Part shown: positions 18,215 through 25,687 of the stretch, piece by piece
How positions within the stretch are numbered: the stretch's first letter is position 1
Layout: each line of letters opens with the position of its first letter
NCBI GenBank assembly: GCA_910577335.1
Contig: CAJTMJ010000024.1
Location: 1 to 49,287, forward strand
Reading direction: 5' to 3'
Source of the DNA: an uncultured Duncaniella sp.
Lineage (GTDB): Bacteria; Bacteroidota; Bacteroidia; Bacteroidales; Muribaculaceae
Length of the DNA: 49,287 bases
Made by a program: the position numbers and the translations under genes
Notes under the pieces: model-generated
Told to the model about the DNA's origin: nothing
The model's database searches: none
What the model saw: only the letters and a program-made list of their open reading frames with translations

Positions 18215-18399
18215 CGCAATCCCATATAGTGTTTTCTTACGGTCTGCGGGAGTCGTTCTATAGCATACCTTAGCATTGTGCGGGGCATTATTCTCGCATG
18301 CGTGTCGAGGAATTTGCATAGCTCGACTTCGCTGACTCGTTTGCCCATCTCACGCAGCATCCATCCGGTAGCTTTGCGCATTAAATCATGCGGGTGCAT
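18211..18399 (-). pseudogene. 3' fragment of an interrupted AlkD-family DNA glycosylase gene
   Basis: 62 codons encode the C-terminal end of the DNA alkylation repair (AlkD-like HEAT-repeat) family: HDLMRKATGWMLREMGKR, then FLDTHARIMPRTMLRYAIER. Upstream the frame continues L, F, Y and then meets a stop codon at 18409-18411. The missing first 200 residues are found at 25688-26293 on the same strand, ending at the matching point of the family alignment. The two parts are separated by a mobile element. Joined at ATA (18407-18409 and 25689-25691), they read through in frame as ...KIAT-Y-F-L-MHPHDLM. The ATG at 18397-18399 is an ordinary internal codon, not a real start. Confidence 0.85.
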
Positions 18400-18470
18400 A
18401 AGGAAATATTAGGTGTTTCGATGTATAACATCCATGATGCTGTATATCAGTAGATAATCATTATTAAAGC

Positions 18471-18487
18471 GTACTAAAAATGTACTT
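18471..18487. repeat. Paired GTAC motifs near the left end of the element
   Basis: GTACTAA at 18471 and TGTACTT at 18481 place two GTAC cores 11 bp apart. A pair with the same 11-bp spacing occurs near the right end at 25556-25574. They could be arm-type recombinase or excision-factor sites. Confidence 0.35.
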
Positions 18488-18589
18488 ATTGCGATAATAA
18501 GAGGAAATAGAATAAAGCGATTTATGGATTTTTAAGGTGTGTTGGTTATATTTAATTGCCTTTGTTTTCTTGTTGTATGGTAATAGAAA

Positions 18590-18614
18590 AAGCCGCCCGG
18601 ATTAAGAGCGGCTT
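18590..18614 (-). terminator. Terminator of the sigma factor/membrane protein pair
   Basis: AAGCCGC (18590-18596) pairs with GCGGCTT (18608-18614). Read on the minus strand the stem runs into five T residues, a good intrinsic terminator 25 bp past the stop codon. Confidence 0.75.
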
Positions 18615-18638
18615 CTGGATAATGTTTGAAAAATATTG

Positions 18639-19190
18639 TTATTCTTTGATAGAATTGAGGTCGCGGAATAGTTTTATGTATTGTGGCCACATATGAACTA
18701 TGCCGTAAATGATTGCGATAATCAGGGTTGCTATTGTGAGCCAAAAGCCTGTACGGTTGAACTCCCATGCATTCGGTAGTAGCAGGGTAAACAAGATGAC
18801 TAAGCCCATGCCAAATATCACTTCGCCGGAAATCATCAGCAATCTTATATTCGCTGTCTTGGAGAATAATTTGCTTGGTGTAAGAGCCGCGATGTTGATG
18901 TTTTTGAGTTTGAGATACATAAAAATGTACCATGTTGCGGCGATTGTCATATATACCACAAGGTATATTTTGAGGTATGAGGGGAACGAGTACGGGTTGA
19001 GGTTGCCGAGTGCCATTGCAGCGAACACAATGGCGAGGATAAGGCAAGAGATGAATCCCTGGCGGAATTTTTTAAGTATCTTGGTCTGCGCGGTTTCGGA
19101 AGCAGACACGTTTATCTTTATATCGGAGTTTGTCTTTGCGAGCACTTGTTCAAGCGTTGACATACTTTTTTTGAGTTCGTCGAGCTGCAT
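18639..19190 (-). CDS. Four-helix membrane protein, possible anti-sigma partner
   Basis: 183 residues with no signal peptide. A soluble N-terminal part (about 1-40, with Leu-heptad character) is followed by four predicted membrane helices at about 46-62, 72-92, 115-138 and 148-165. The start codon lies one base after the stop codon of the sigma factor gene, so the two are translationally linked. Such small membrane proteins behind a Bacteroidota sigma factor often act as negative regulators, but no zinc-binding anti-sigma motif is visible here. Function is therefore inferred only from position. It lies inside the mobile element as cargo. Confidence 0.6.
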   Translation of the reverse strand: MQLDELKKSMSTLEQVLAKTNSDIKINVSASETAQTKILKKFRQGFISCLILAIVFAAMALGNLNPYSFPSYLKIYLVVYMTIAATWYIFMYLKLKNINIAALTPSKLFSKTANIRLLMISGEVIFGMGLVILFTLLLPNAWEFNRTGFWLTIATLIIAIIYGIVHMWPQYIKLFRDLNSIKE

Positions 19191-19191
19191 A

Positions 19192-19743
19192 TTATATCTG
19201 TTTTGAGAGTTTATCTTTTATACGGTGTATTTTTACGGCAACTGTGTTGCGTTTAAGTCCGAGAGTATCAGCTATTTCATCATACGAATATTCGTCAAGC
19301 CAAAGGAGTATGATTGCTTTCTCAATATCTTCAAGTCTGTTAATCAGAGATTGCAGCGTTTGAAGATTCTCTCTTTGTGTATCGTCAATTTCGGAAGAAA
19401 GTTCAAGAAGTCCAAAATCAAGCGATACGGTTTCGATTTTTGGCTTAGATGAGCGCAAGGCCATAAGTGCCGAGTTTACCGCTACCCTATAAATCCATGT
19501 TGACATCTTGCTGTCGCCCCGGAATTGCCTTAATCCCAGCCAAATGTTGACATAGATTTCTTGCCTAAGATCATCAAACGGCAATTTGTCGGTAGCATAG
19601 AAATAGCTGACCTTATTGATGATTCGGGAGTGCTGCTTAATGAGCGAGGCAAAGTCCCTTTCGTTTGTTGGTGGGTCTGTCATATTGAGTTTGATTTGTT
19701 TGTTTTGCCTCGTTAGGTGCAGATTTAGCCCCGAAAGTTTCAT
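19192..19743 (-). CDS. ECF-type RNA polymerase sigma factor
   Basis: 183 residues from the first ATG; a second ATG at 19683 gives about 163 residues, closer to the usual ECF length. Region 2 reads FDDLRQEIYVNIWLGLRQF with STWIYRVAVNSAL. Region 4 has the helix-turn-helix YSYDEIADTLGLKRNTVAVKIHRIKDKL. The protein redirects RNA polymerase to its own promoters. It is followed immediately by a four-helix membrane protein. Both lie between the relaxase and the left end of the mobile element, so they are element cargo. A minus-strand -7-like box (plus-strand CAAAGTTA 19784-19791) lies 41 bp upstream. Confidence 0.8.
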   Translation of the reverse strand: MKLSGLNLHLTRQNKQIKLNMTDPPTNERDFASLIKQHSRIINKVSYFYATDKLPFDDLRQEIYVNIWLGLRQFRGDSKMSTWIYRVAVNSALMALRSSKPKIETVSLDFGLLELSSEIDDTQRENLQTLQSLINRLEDIEKAIILLWLDEYSYDEIADTLGLKRNTVAVKIHRIKDKLSKQI

Positions 19744-19834
19744 ATATGCGAATAAATTTTTTAGATTTTTTTGTTTCTCTCTGCAAAGTTAGTAATAATC
19801 AAAGTTCTACACACTCTTATAATGCATGATAAAA

Positions 19835-19883
19835 ATAACGGCTATCTCTCCTATTGAGGTACTTGTGGAGAGATAGCCGTTAT
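19835..19883 (-). terminator. Terminator of the relaxase gene
   Basis: A perfect 17-bp inverted repeat (19835-19851 with 19867-19883) follows the relaxase stop codon. On the minus strand it leads into TTTTT. It separates the mobilization genes from the sigma factor pair. Confidence 0.8.
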
Positions 19884-19899
19884 AGTTGTTGTGGTAATG

Positions 19900-21228
19900 T
19901 CAGCGTCTAATGCCGTGGGATTGCGTTGGCTCTTTGGGTCTGAAACCGAGTTTCTCAAGGAGTTTGCGAGCCATATCACGGAACCACTGAAAGACGCTCA
20001 CGCCGTCAATATTCAAGATGAAACGGTGTTTGTTTTCCGGATCTCTTTCCAATTTGGCAACCGACCCTTCCGTGCGAAAGGTCTGATTGTGTTCCGACGA
20101 GAAAAGGGCTCCGGCAAAACCTACCTTTTCTCGGGCAAGTATGCGCTGCGTGAAGCGGTCGGGAAATCCGATGTGGGTGCAATACCGTCCCCAATTCAAC
20201 AAATCTTCAAGGTCGGGGAAATACCGGGCAATATCAGCCTTGTATTTCTTAAAATCTCCGTCCGCCTCGCTGTTGAGTTTCTGCATTTGAAGCCGTGCTA
20301 CATCATCAAATAGTTTTGACGATGTTGCCGCAAGCGATTTGTTTTCGGCGGTAAGAGAAGAATTAACCTCGGTCAACCGGGAGTTTTCGGAATAAAGCTT
20401 GTTGTTCTGCTGCCGTATCTCCTCGTTTACCTGCGTGAGCATTTTCTTCCGGGTGTCGAGGGCGGTTGTCCGGCCCTCAAGGTTCTCCACCTTGCTCTCC
20501 AAAGATTTTTTCTCTTTGTCGAGCTTTCTTTTCTCAATGGAGAGATTGCCGATGTCTTCTTCAAGACCTTTCTTCTTCACCATGCAGTCGCGGTAATATT
20601 CGTGCTGCCCGATGTGGCGCGCCTCTGAACCACGGATGCCACGTTCCAGACCGTATTTCGCCATAGCCTCGGCATAGATGTCCTGATAGCGGCTCATCTT
20701 ACCGCGCTCCATTATGTCGTCGGCGCAGAGCCTCGGACGGTTGGCGGCTTTAGTGCGGTAACGCTTCTTTGCGGTCGCCTCCCTTGCTTTTTTCTTTCTC
20801 TCGGCGGTCACTATCGGAACGACGGCTATGTGAAGATGCGGAGTGCGCTCGTCCATGTGCAGTGCGGCTCCGACAACATTGTCGCCGCCGAATGTGTCGC
20901 GCGCCCACTTTATGTTGTCGTCAATCCACTCGTCGAGTTTGCCGCTGTCGATGATTTTCTGCATACCCTCGTTGTCGGAGGTCATAACCAGGTTGAGGCA
21001 CCGAACCTGCCTGTCGGAGATTTTGCGGGTAATCCCGGCATTGGCTATGCGGTGTTCGACAGCCGCCGCAAGCCCGGTTATCCCGTCGGAATATTCGACC
21101 AGATTGTAGCGATTGAGATGCGTCCTCGCCGGGTCAGCGTTTTCGGGTTGGGCGGTGCGCTCGATATGCTTGGCTATCGAGTTCAGCGACGAGTTCGCCT
21201 TGATGATGTGTAACACTGCGTAGCTCAT
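19900..21228 (-). CDS. MobV family relaxase (plasmid recombination enzyme type)
   Basis: 442 residues. The metal-binding motif of MobV relaxases, HMDERTPHLH, is at 124-133. The N-terminal region with HLNRYN near residue 37-42 fits the other conserved block. From about 225 to 325 the sequence is rich in Lys, Glu, Leu and Asn heptads, a long coiled coil usual in this family. The enzyme nicks oriT and leads single-stranded transfer when a conjugative element supplies the mating pore. A candidate oriT lies upstream at 21464-21492. The gene ends before a strong terminator and is clearly richer in G+C than the flanking chromosome. Confidence 0.9.
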   Translation of the reverse strand: MSYAVLHIIKANSSLNSIAKHIERTAQPENADPARTHLNRYNLVEYSDGITGLAAAVEHRIANAGITRKISDRQVRCLNLVMTSDNEGMQKIIDSGKLDEWIDDNIKWARDTFGGDNVVGAALHMDERTPHLHIAVVPIVTAERKKKAREATAKKRYRTKAANRPRLCADDIMERGKMSRYQDIYAEAMAKYGLERGIRGSEARHIGQHEYYRDCMVKKKGLEEDIGNLSIEKRKLDKEKKSLESKVENLEGRTTALDTRKKMLTQVNEEIRQQNNKLYSENSRLTEVNSSLTAENKSLAATSSKLFDDVARLQMQKLNSEADGDFKKYKADIARYFPDLEDLLNWGRYCTHIGFPDRFTQRILAREKVGFAGALFSSEHNQTFRTEGSVAKLERDPENKHRFILNIDGVSVFQWFRDMARKLLEKLGFRPKEPTQSHGIRR

Positions 21229-21463
21229 AGGCGGACGAGTTTAAGTTGCGGAGCAATCGGAGTGTACGGCTTCATGTTAAGCCGTTGCGGGGTTTCCAAA
21301 GGGATGTCACCCTTTGGCATATTGGGGATATTTTTAGCGTATCGGAACGATATGCGGCTCGAAAAATTCCCTAATATGCTAAGGAATTTTCCGCATGGCT
21401 GTAATTTCCGTGCGCGGCAGCACGGATGGAACTGCTCCCCGGATGAGGGTCGCAGAGCGGTAA

Positions 21464-21492
21464 ACCACTGTAATGAGTATAGTGGTACACCG
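21464..21492. other. Candidate oriT of the MobV type
   Basis: ACCACT (21464-21469) and AGTGGT (21481-21486) form an inverted repeat, and the right half reads GAGTATAGTGGTACACC. This resembles the GTATAGTGTG nick region of pMV158-type MobV origins. It lies about 240 bp upstream of the relaxase gene. The nick site itself cannot be fixed from sequence. Confidence 0.5.
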
Positions 21493-21534
21493 AGAAAAAA
21501 CTCTGTTGTCATCATTTCAAATTTAGGGATAACC

Positions 21535-21598
21535 CCCCGTGCATTCCTTGCACTCTTGCACGGTCGGGAGTGTGCAAAAGTGCAAGGTGTGCATGGGG
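21535..21598. repeat. Large imperfect hairpin behind the DUF3987 gene
   Basis: Two 27-nt arms (21535-21561 and 21572-21598) pair with four mismatches around a 10-nt loop. The arms contain repeated TGCA-rich units. It starts 6 bp past the DUF3987 stop codon. It may be a terminator, an RNA element or part of the transfer origin. Confidence 0.55.
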
Positions 21599-21603
21599 TA
21601 AAT

Positions 21604-22947
21604 TCAAAGTTTGGAATACGAGCCGTAGGCATCACGGGTGAAGAAAACGCCCCGCCTGTCGCGAAGGAATTTCTTGAACGTGCGTTCCGCCATCCCGCAT
21701 TTCCCGGCTATGGCAACTCCCTCGGCGGTGGTGAACGTGCCGGGCAGTTCCGACATCACGGCAAGCTGCACATCGGTCAGCGCGTCCTCGCCGATGATGC
21801 CCTGCACCCTTGTCGCCGTTACCCGGAAATACTCCGTCAGACGGATAGCCCTCTCGACGGTCGCCGCCTCTATCGCCTTCTTCTTTTTTGCCCCGCACGC
21901 CCAGTCGGAGAGGGCGAGCAGAAGGCAGAACCGCACGGCATAGATTTCAAGTTTGCTCGCAATCGCCGTGAGCGTGTCGCTCCCCTCGGCATTGCACCGC
22001 TCTGTCGATTCATTCTGCCATGAGTAGAGGCGTTGGAGTGCGTCCGGCGAGAACGGCACATCTTCGGGCAGTATGTCGCCGCCGCTGTCAGTCGCAGGAA
22101 CAATCCCGGTCAGTCTGCCGACAACCTCACGCCACGCCGCAACGATGTCGAATGAGGGCGATTTTCTCTCGCTGTTCCATTTCGCCTTTGTCTGGTCGTC
22201 CGGCACCACATAGAGAAAACGCTCGGTGAAACCGTTTGAGTTACGGTTCCCTGCGGCAAGCTCGCCCAGCACTTTGGGCTGGATCGTGCCGATGACGCAG
22301 AGGAACGGATTGCGGATGAACACACCGCTCTGGCTGCTCTTGCGGTCGGACATGGCTACCTTGTGGTTGAACACCGACATCCAGAACTCCGATTCGGAGC
22401 CGTTGTTGTAGCGGTTGAAGTTCTTGAACCACCCGGCAAGCTCGTCGGCATAGAGGCACAGCCCCCTCGGATTTTCCGAGAGGATACGGTGTACCGCCTC
22501 CGGCGTGACATCCTGCATTGTGAAGCGGATGCGCCTCGGTTCGGTCGGGTTCGTTTCATAGCCGTTTGCGGCTCTCTCTTTCGGCGGCAGCTCCATCGCC
22601 GCGAGATAGCGTTTCATAGCCTCGGAGAAGATTGCCGACTGCTCCGCGTCGAAATCTATGAGCGGCTGCATGGCGAAGCTCAACGGGTGGCTCTTGTTGG
22701 CTCCCGGACGACCTACGAGGGCTACGAAAAGAATACAGTATTCCTGCCAGCCTGCCATGTGTTCGGCGTTGTGTGTGTTTCCGACAGCGGCGGCAACCGC
22801 CGTCAGCATCGACATGGCGAGATAGTCTTTCGGAAATCCGAGGGTGGTGTTCGCCTCGTCTATGATTTCACGCATCTTTCTCGGAAGAACATCAAGGGGA
22901 AAGGGATTCGGGGAGGTCTTTTCTGCGGCTTTTTCTTCTTTTTTCAT
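21604..22947 (-). CDS. DUF3987 domain protein (primase/helicase-like) of the mobile element
   Basis: About 447 residues from the ATG at 22947. A strong Shine-Dalgarno AGGAGG precedes this ATG and decides the start; a longer frame to 23025 would be Arg-rich and unlike the family. A Walker A-like motif GRPGANKSHP lies at about 84-93, followed by LCLYADELAGWFKNF as a probable Walker B block. DUF3987 proteins are usual in Bacteroidales mobilizable and conjugative elements and are thought to help DNA replication or processing. The start overlaps the stop codon of the upstream HTH gene (ATGA), so they are translationally coupled. Confidence 0.8.
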   Translation of the reverse strand: MKKEEKAAEKTSPNPFPLDVLPRKMREIIDEANTTLGFPKDYLAMSMLTAVAAAVGNTHNAEHMAGWQEYCILFVALVGRPGANKSHPLSFAMQPLIDFDAEQSAIFSEAMKRYLAAMELPPKERAANGYETNPTEPRRIRFTMQDVTPEAVHRILSENPRGLCLYADELAGWFKNFNRYNNGSESEFWMSVFNHKVAMSDRKSSQSGVFIRNPFLCVIGTIQPKVLGELAAGNRNSNGFTERFLYVVPDDQTKAKWNSERKSPSFDIVAAWREVVGRLTGIVPATDSGGDILPEDVPFSPDALQRLYSWQNESTERCNAEGSDTLTAIASKLEIYAVRFCLLLALSDWACGAKKKKAIEAATVERAIRLTEYFRVTATRVQGIIGEDALTDVQLAVMSELPGTFTTAEGVAIAGKCGMAERTFKKFLRDRRGVFFTRDAYGSYSKL

Positions 22948-23315
22948 CGCCTCCCTCCTTTCCCGATTGTGGCGGGTACGAGTACGCCGACGGCGTTTCC
23001 GTCGATGAGCCGTGCCTCCGCCCACTGCAACAGCTCGGATTTTCTGAAATGCAGCTTAGAGCCGAATTTCTGGAATGGGATGGTTCCCGCGCTCGTTTCC
23101 TTGTAGAGCTGTCCTTTCTTTATCGGGTAGCCGTTGGAATTGAGGAACTCCAAAGCTCCCTTCATGTCAAGTGATTCGCATTCGGTTTTGGCTGCGGTTT
23201 GATTAGCAGTTGAAGAAGTAGCTTCTTTCTCGGCGAGGTATTCCTCTACCGACCCCTTGACGAGAAGTTTGAGGACTTCCACGAAGGGGAGGTGTAAAAA
23301 GTCAGTCATGTTCAT
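22944..23315 (-). CDS. Helix-turn-helix protein of the mobile element
   Basis: About 123 residues if it starts at the ATG at 23315; a longer frame reaches 23366 (140 residues) and an ATG at 23309 is also possible. The C-terminal half holds a MerR/excisionase-like helix-turn-helix: IKKGQLYKETSAGTIPFQKF and then LHFRKSELLQWAE. The N-terminal half is a helical region of unknown role. Such proteins act as excision or replication accessory factors in Bacteroidales elements. It overlaps the DUF3987 gene by four bases. Confidence 0.75.
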   Translation of the reverse strand: MNMTDFLHLPFVEVLKLLVKGSVEEYLAEKEATSSTANQTAAKTECESLDMKGALEFLNSNGYPIKKGQLYKETSAGTIPFQKFGSKLHFRKSELLQWAEARLIDGNAVGVLVPATIGKGGRR

Positions 23316-24049
23316 TGTGGATGTGGATTGATTAGTGGTCTGTGAAAGTCTTAGCGCATCGGGCATGGGCTTTTAAGGATTAAAAACGTTTGCGGTGTCA
23401 TCATACAGATGTGGGGTGTTGTCAATAGGGTTAATATGTGCCTTCCAGCCCATGACTACACCCGGAGGGATAAGGCTGGTCGGCGGTTAAACTAATATCG
23501 GACAATCGTCCGTGTGCCTGCAAACTGGCGAGAATCACTGAAATATCGGCTCTGATGCCCGGCTTTTGCCACGGGATATAAGGCAATAAGGGGGCTGCCT
23601 GTTATCGCGTGCGGATTTCTCCGCGTTGATAACGGTCTTGAAACTGCCTGATTATATCGGCGATAATCACCTTTTACAAGGGTGCGGTCGGCAGAGGGGG
23701 AACACTGATGCCGCTGCAATCATCATAGCGGTTTTAATCATTGTGCCCGGCACGTCGGCTGCCATTGCTCCGTTACTTTCAACAAGGAGAAATCCGCGAT
23801 GGTTCGCAGTGTCCGGCTTTGTCCGCGTTATTCCGCCATGCGTCCTGCTTTTTCTTTTCGGCGGTCATTTCTCCTTTCGGCGCAACGAAACTACAACTCC
23901 GGCACGGATTATCCAAATTTTTCAGCACCTTGCGATTGTGTTTGACTGTCGCCGGACTGAAAATGACTGTTACCCTTGTCGGATTGCTATATTAAAATAC
24001 GAAATTTTTTTGAATTATGCAAATGTGAAGTGAAATTTGGCGATGAGAA
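23316..24049. other. Long ORF-poor, structured region inside the mobile element
   Basis: About 730 bp with no gene I trust. It is GC-rich until about 23,980 and contains many dyads: CGGAC-AATC-GTCCG (23499-23512), CCAGCC with GGCTGG (23445-23450 and 23474-23479), and a 12-bp inverted repeat GCGGATTTCTCC (23611-23622) with GGAGAAATCCGC (23786-23797). It may hold a replication origin, a structured RNA or the leader of the HTH-DUF3987 operon. A 135-codon plus-strand frame at 23626-24033 exists but has no recognisable protein character. Confidence 0.5.
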
Positions 24050-24055
24050 GAAAAA

Positions 24056-24082
24056 GGACACCGGGTATCCCTCCCGATGTCC
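24056..24082 (-). terminator. Terminator of the integrase gene
   Basis: GGACA-C-CGGG (24056-24065) pairs with CCCG-A-TGTCC (24073-24082) with one mismatch. Read on the minus strand it is followed by TTTTT. It lies about 130 bp after the integrase stop codon. Confidence 0.65.
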
Positions 24083-24210
24083 GACCACTAAAATCCACAA
24101 TCAAAATGATTTTGACTGCGATTTCGTATGCAAAGTTAGCTTTTTATTCTCACTTGCACAACCGAATAACAACCCGACAATGCGAAAAGTGCGATTGACT
24201 TGAACGATTT

Positions 24211-25467
24211 TTAAGTTTCCGCTGTTCCGTAACCGATTGAGCCGAGACTGTTGACTGCATCCATCTTCTGCTTGTCGAAAACATGGAGATACTTTTCGGT
24301 TGTGGTTATCCCGCAATGCCCCATAAGCTCCGATACCGTCTTTATGTTGACACCGTTGTCGAGCATATTGACTGCGAAAGAATGTCTGCCGCAGTGCCAT
24401 GAAATCCATTTTGTTATTCCAGCCTCCTTAATCCACCGTTTGAGGTGTTTGTTGCAGGTTGAGTAATTCGGTAGCTTGAATATAAGTTCGTTTGGGTCGT
24501 ATGGTTCGGAGGGCTTGCCTATCAGTGCAAGCAAATCATCGTTAAGCGGAAACGACACGGCACTGTGTGTGCTTCTTGATTCCACTTTCTTCTGATTAAA
24601 CCGCAGTGTCCGTGTGGAGGCATCCACATTCCCGTATGTAAGCAGTTTCACATCACACCATCTTGTGCTGGTGAAAAGAGTAAATATGAACGCTCGTTGT
24701 ACTTCCTTGTGTTCGCCTTCATAGTGTGTGCCGACAAGCGTCCTCACTTCATCGAGAGTGAGAACCTCTTTTGTAACCTGATTGCGGTCATGTTTGACGG
24801 ATATGCCCTTGCAGGGATTGCCGCGCATCAGACCTTCCTCTATCGCGTCAAGCACAATGCGCTTGAAATAATGGTACATTTTGTTCGGACCCTCTCCCTT
24901 GCCGTTTGCCCGGAGGAATTCAGCGAATTTCAAGACAAGTTCCGGGGTTATGGTTTCCATGTGCAGGAATGTGTCATACTTGCTGTATCTCGGTGTTTCT
25001 TTGAGAAACCGGATGAAACGGTTGTAAGTCTGGACAACCGATTTACGGACATAGTAAGTGAACCTCTCCGATTCACATTTTTCCTTGAAATAGGCGAGGA
25101 AATTTGTCTGTCTGTCCTTCTTCAGCCTGTATCCGGCACGGTCTTCAAGAAACGCCTGCTCACGTTCAAAACGTATTTTCTCGGCAAGTGCCAGAGTGTT
25201 TTTATTCTGTATTCTTTCCTCTTGGTTTTTTGGATGAAGCCAGATATAGAGATTCAGATTTTCTTTTCGGCGGTCATGCTTGACCTTGAATTTTGGTTTT
25301 CCTGCCATCGCCCCGGTGGTATAGAATACTTGATTTCCGTCCTCGTCAAGCACCGGGGATTCAGTGCGTCCGAGATAGTATTCCAGATAGAGGCTTGCGC
25401 GTCCGTCTTTCAGTTCGGACTGCTGGAGCTTCGGATTCTGCTTATTTCGCGTTTGGATTTTCGCCAT
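24211..25467 (-). CDS. Tyrosine site-specific recombinase (integrase) of the mobile element
   Basis: 418 residues. The catalytic set is visible: R269 in FTSTRWCD, H358 and R361 in SWHCGRHSFA, H384 in ELMGHCG, and nucleophile Y393 in TTEKYLHV. The N-terminal arm-binding region and a core-binding SAM-like domain (about 120-220) complete a normal Bacteroidales integrase. It catalyses insertion and excision of the element. The gene is closest to the right junction with alkD, about 220 bp from it, and points inward. This fits an element whose attachment site lies in alkD. Confidence 0.9.
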   Translation of the reverse strand: MAKIQTRNKQNPKLQQSELKDGRASLYLEYYLGRTESPVLDEDGNQVFYTTGAMAGKPKFKVKHDRRKENLNLYIWLHPKNQEERIQNKNTLALAEKIRFEREQAFLEDRAGYRLKKDRQTNFLAYFKEKCESERFTYYVRKSVVQTYNRFIRFLKETPRYSKYDTFLHMETITPELVLKFAEFLRANGKGEGPNKMYHYFKRIVLDAIEEGLMRGNPCKGISVKHDRNQVTKEVLTLDEVRTLVGTHYEGEHKEVQRAFIFTLFTSTRWCDVKLLTYGNVDASTRTLRFNQKKVESRSTHSAVSFPLNDDLLALIGKPSEPYDPNELIFKLPNYSTCNKHLKRWIKEAGITKWISWHCGRHSFAVNMLDNGVNIKTVSELMGHCGITTTEKYLHVFDKQKMDAVNSLGSIGYGTAET

Positions 25468-25687
25468 TTATTGAGTAATTTTGTTGTTATAGAACAAAGG
25501 TAGCCACACGTTGCGAAACGTGAAAATTACCCTCAACATCTATTAACAACTGAAATGTACTAATTGTGTACTAAATGCGAAAAACAGTCGAAAACACGGC
25601 AAATCAATCAAACGACACAATTCGCTAAATCATTGATATTCTTCATATTTAGCCATATCCAATTATATCGGTTTTCTATGCGTTGAG
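25468..25687. other. Right end of the mobile element, upstream of the integrase
   Basis: No gene. This AT-rich stretch should hold the integrase promoter and the attachment arm sites. It contains two GTACTAA units at 25556-25574 and, next to alkD, an AT-rich run of about 80 bp. I see no clear -33/-7 pair. Confidence 0.4.
25556..25574. repeat. Paired TGTACTAA motifs near the right end of the element
   Basis: TGTACTAA occurs at 25556-25563 and 25567-25574, an 11-bp period that puts both on one face of the helix. A related pair sits near the left end at 18471-18487. Confidence 0.4.

Larger units (their letters stand above)
21229..21603. other. Non-coding spacer between DUF3987 and mobV genes
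   Basis: 375 bp without a credible gene. It holds the candidate oriT (21464-21492) and a large imperfect hairpin (21535-21598). Additional short dyads such as AAAGGGATGTCACCCTTT (21298-21315) are visible. The layout, oriT immediately upstream of mobV, is standard for mobilizable elements. Confidence 0.6.

Noticed and set aside
18211..18399. A separate small protein gene of 62 codons
   Set aside because: It matches only the C-terminus of AlkD, and its ATG is an internal codon of the joined gene.
21262..22023. 253-codon plus-strand frame over the oriT region and the DUF3987 end
   Set aside because: It runs through the hairpin and antisense to DUF3987 and has no protein character.
22363..23106. 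247-codon plus-strand frame opposite DUF3987
   Set aside because: A shadow of the GC-rich DUF3987 and HTH genes, which have clear protein motifs and a strong ribosome binding site.
23626..24033. 135-codon plus-strand frame inside the mobile element
   Set aside because: No recognisable domain or upstream signal, opposite to all element genes, and it covers inverted repeats; treated as non-coding structure.
24697..25503. 268-codon plus-strand frame opposite the integrase
   Set aside because: It is the reverse image of the integrase gene, which has all catalytic residues.
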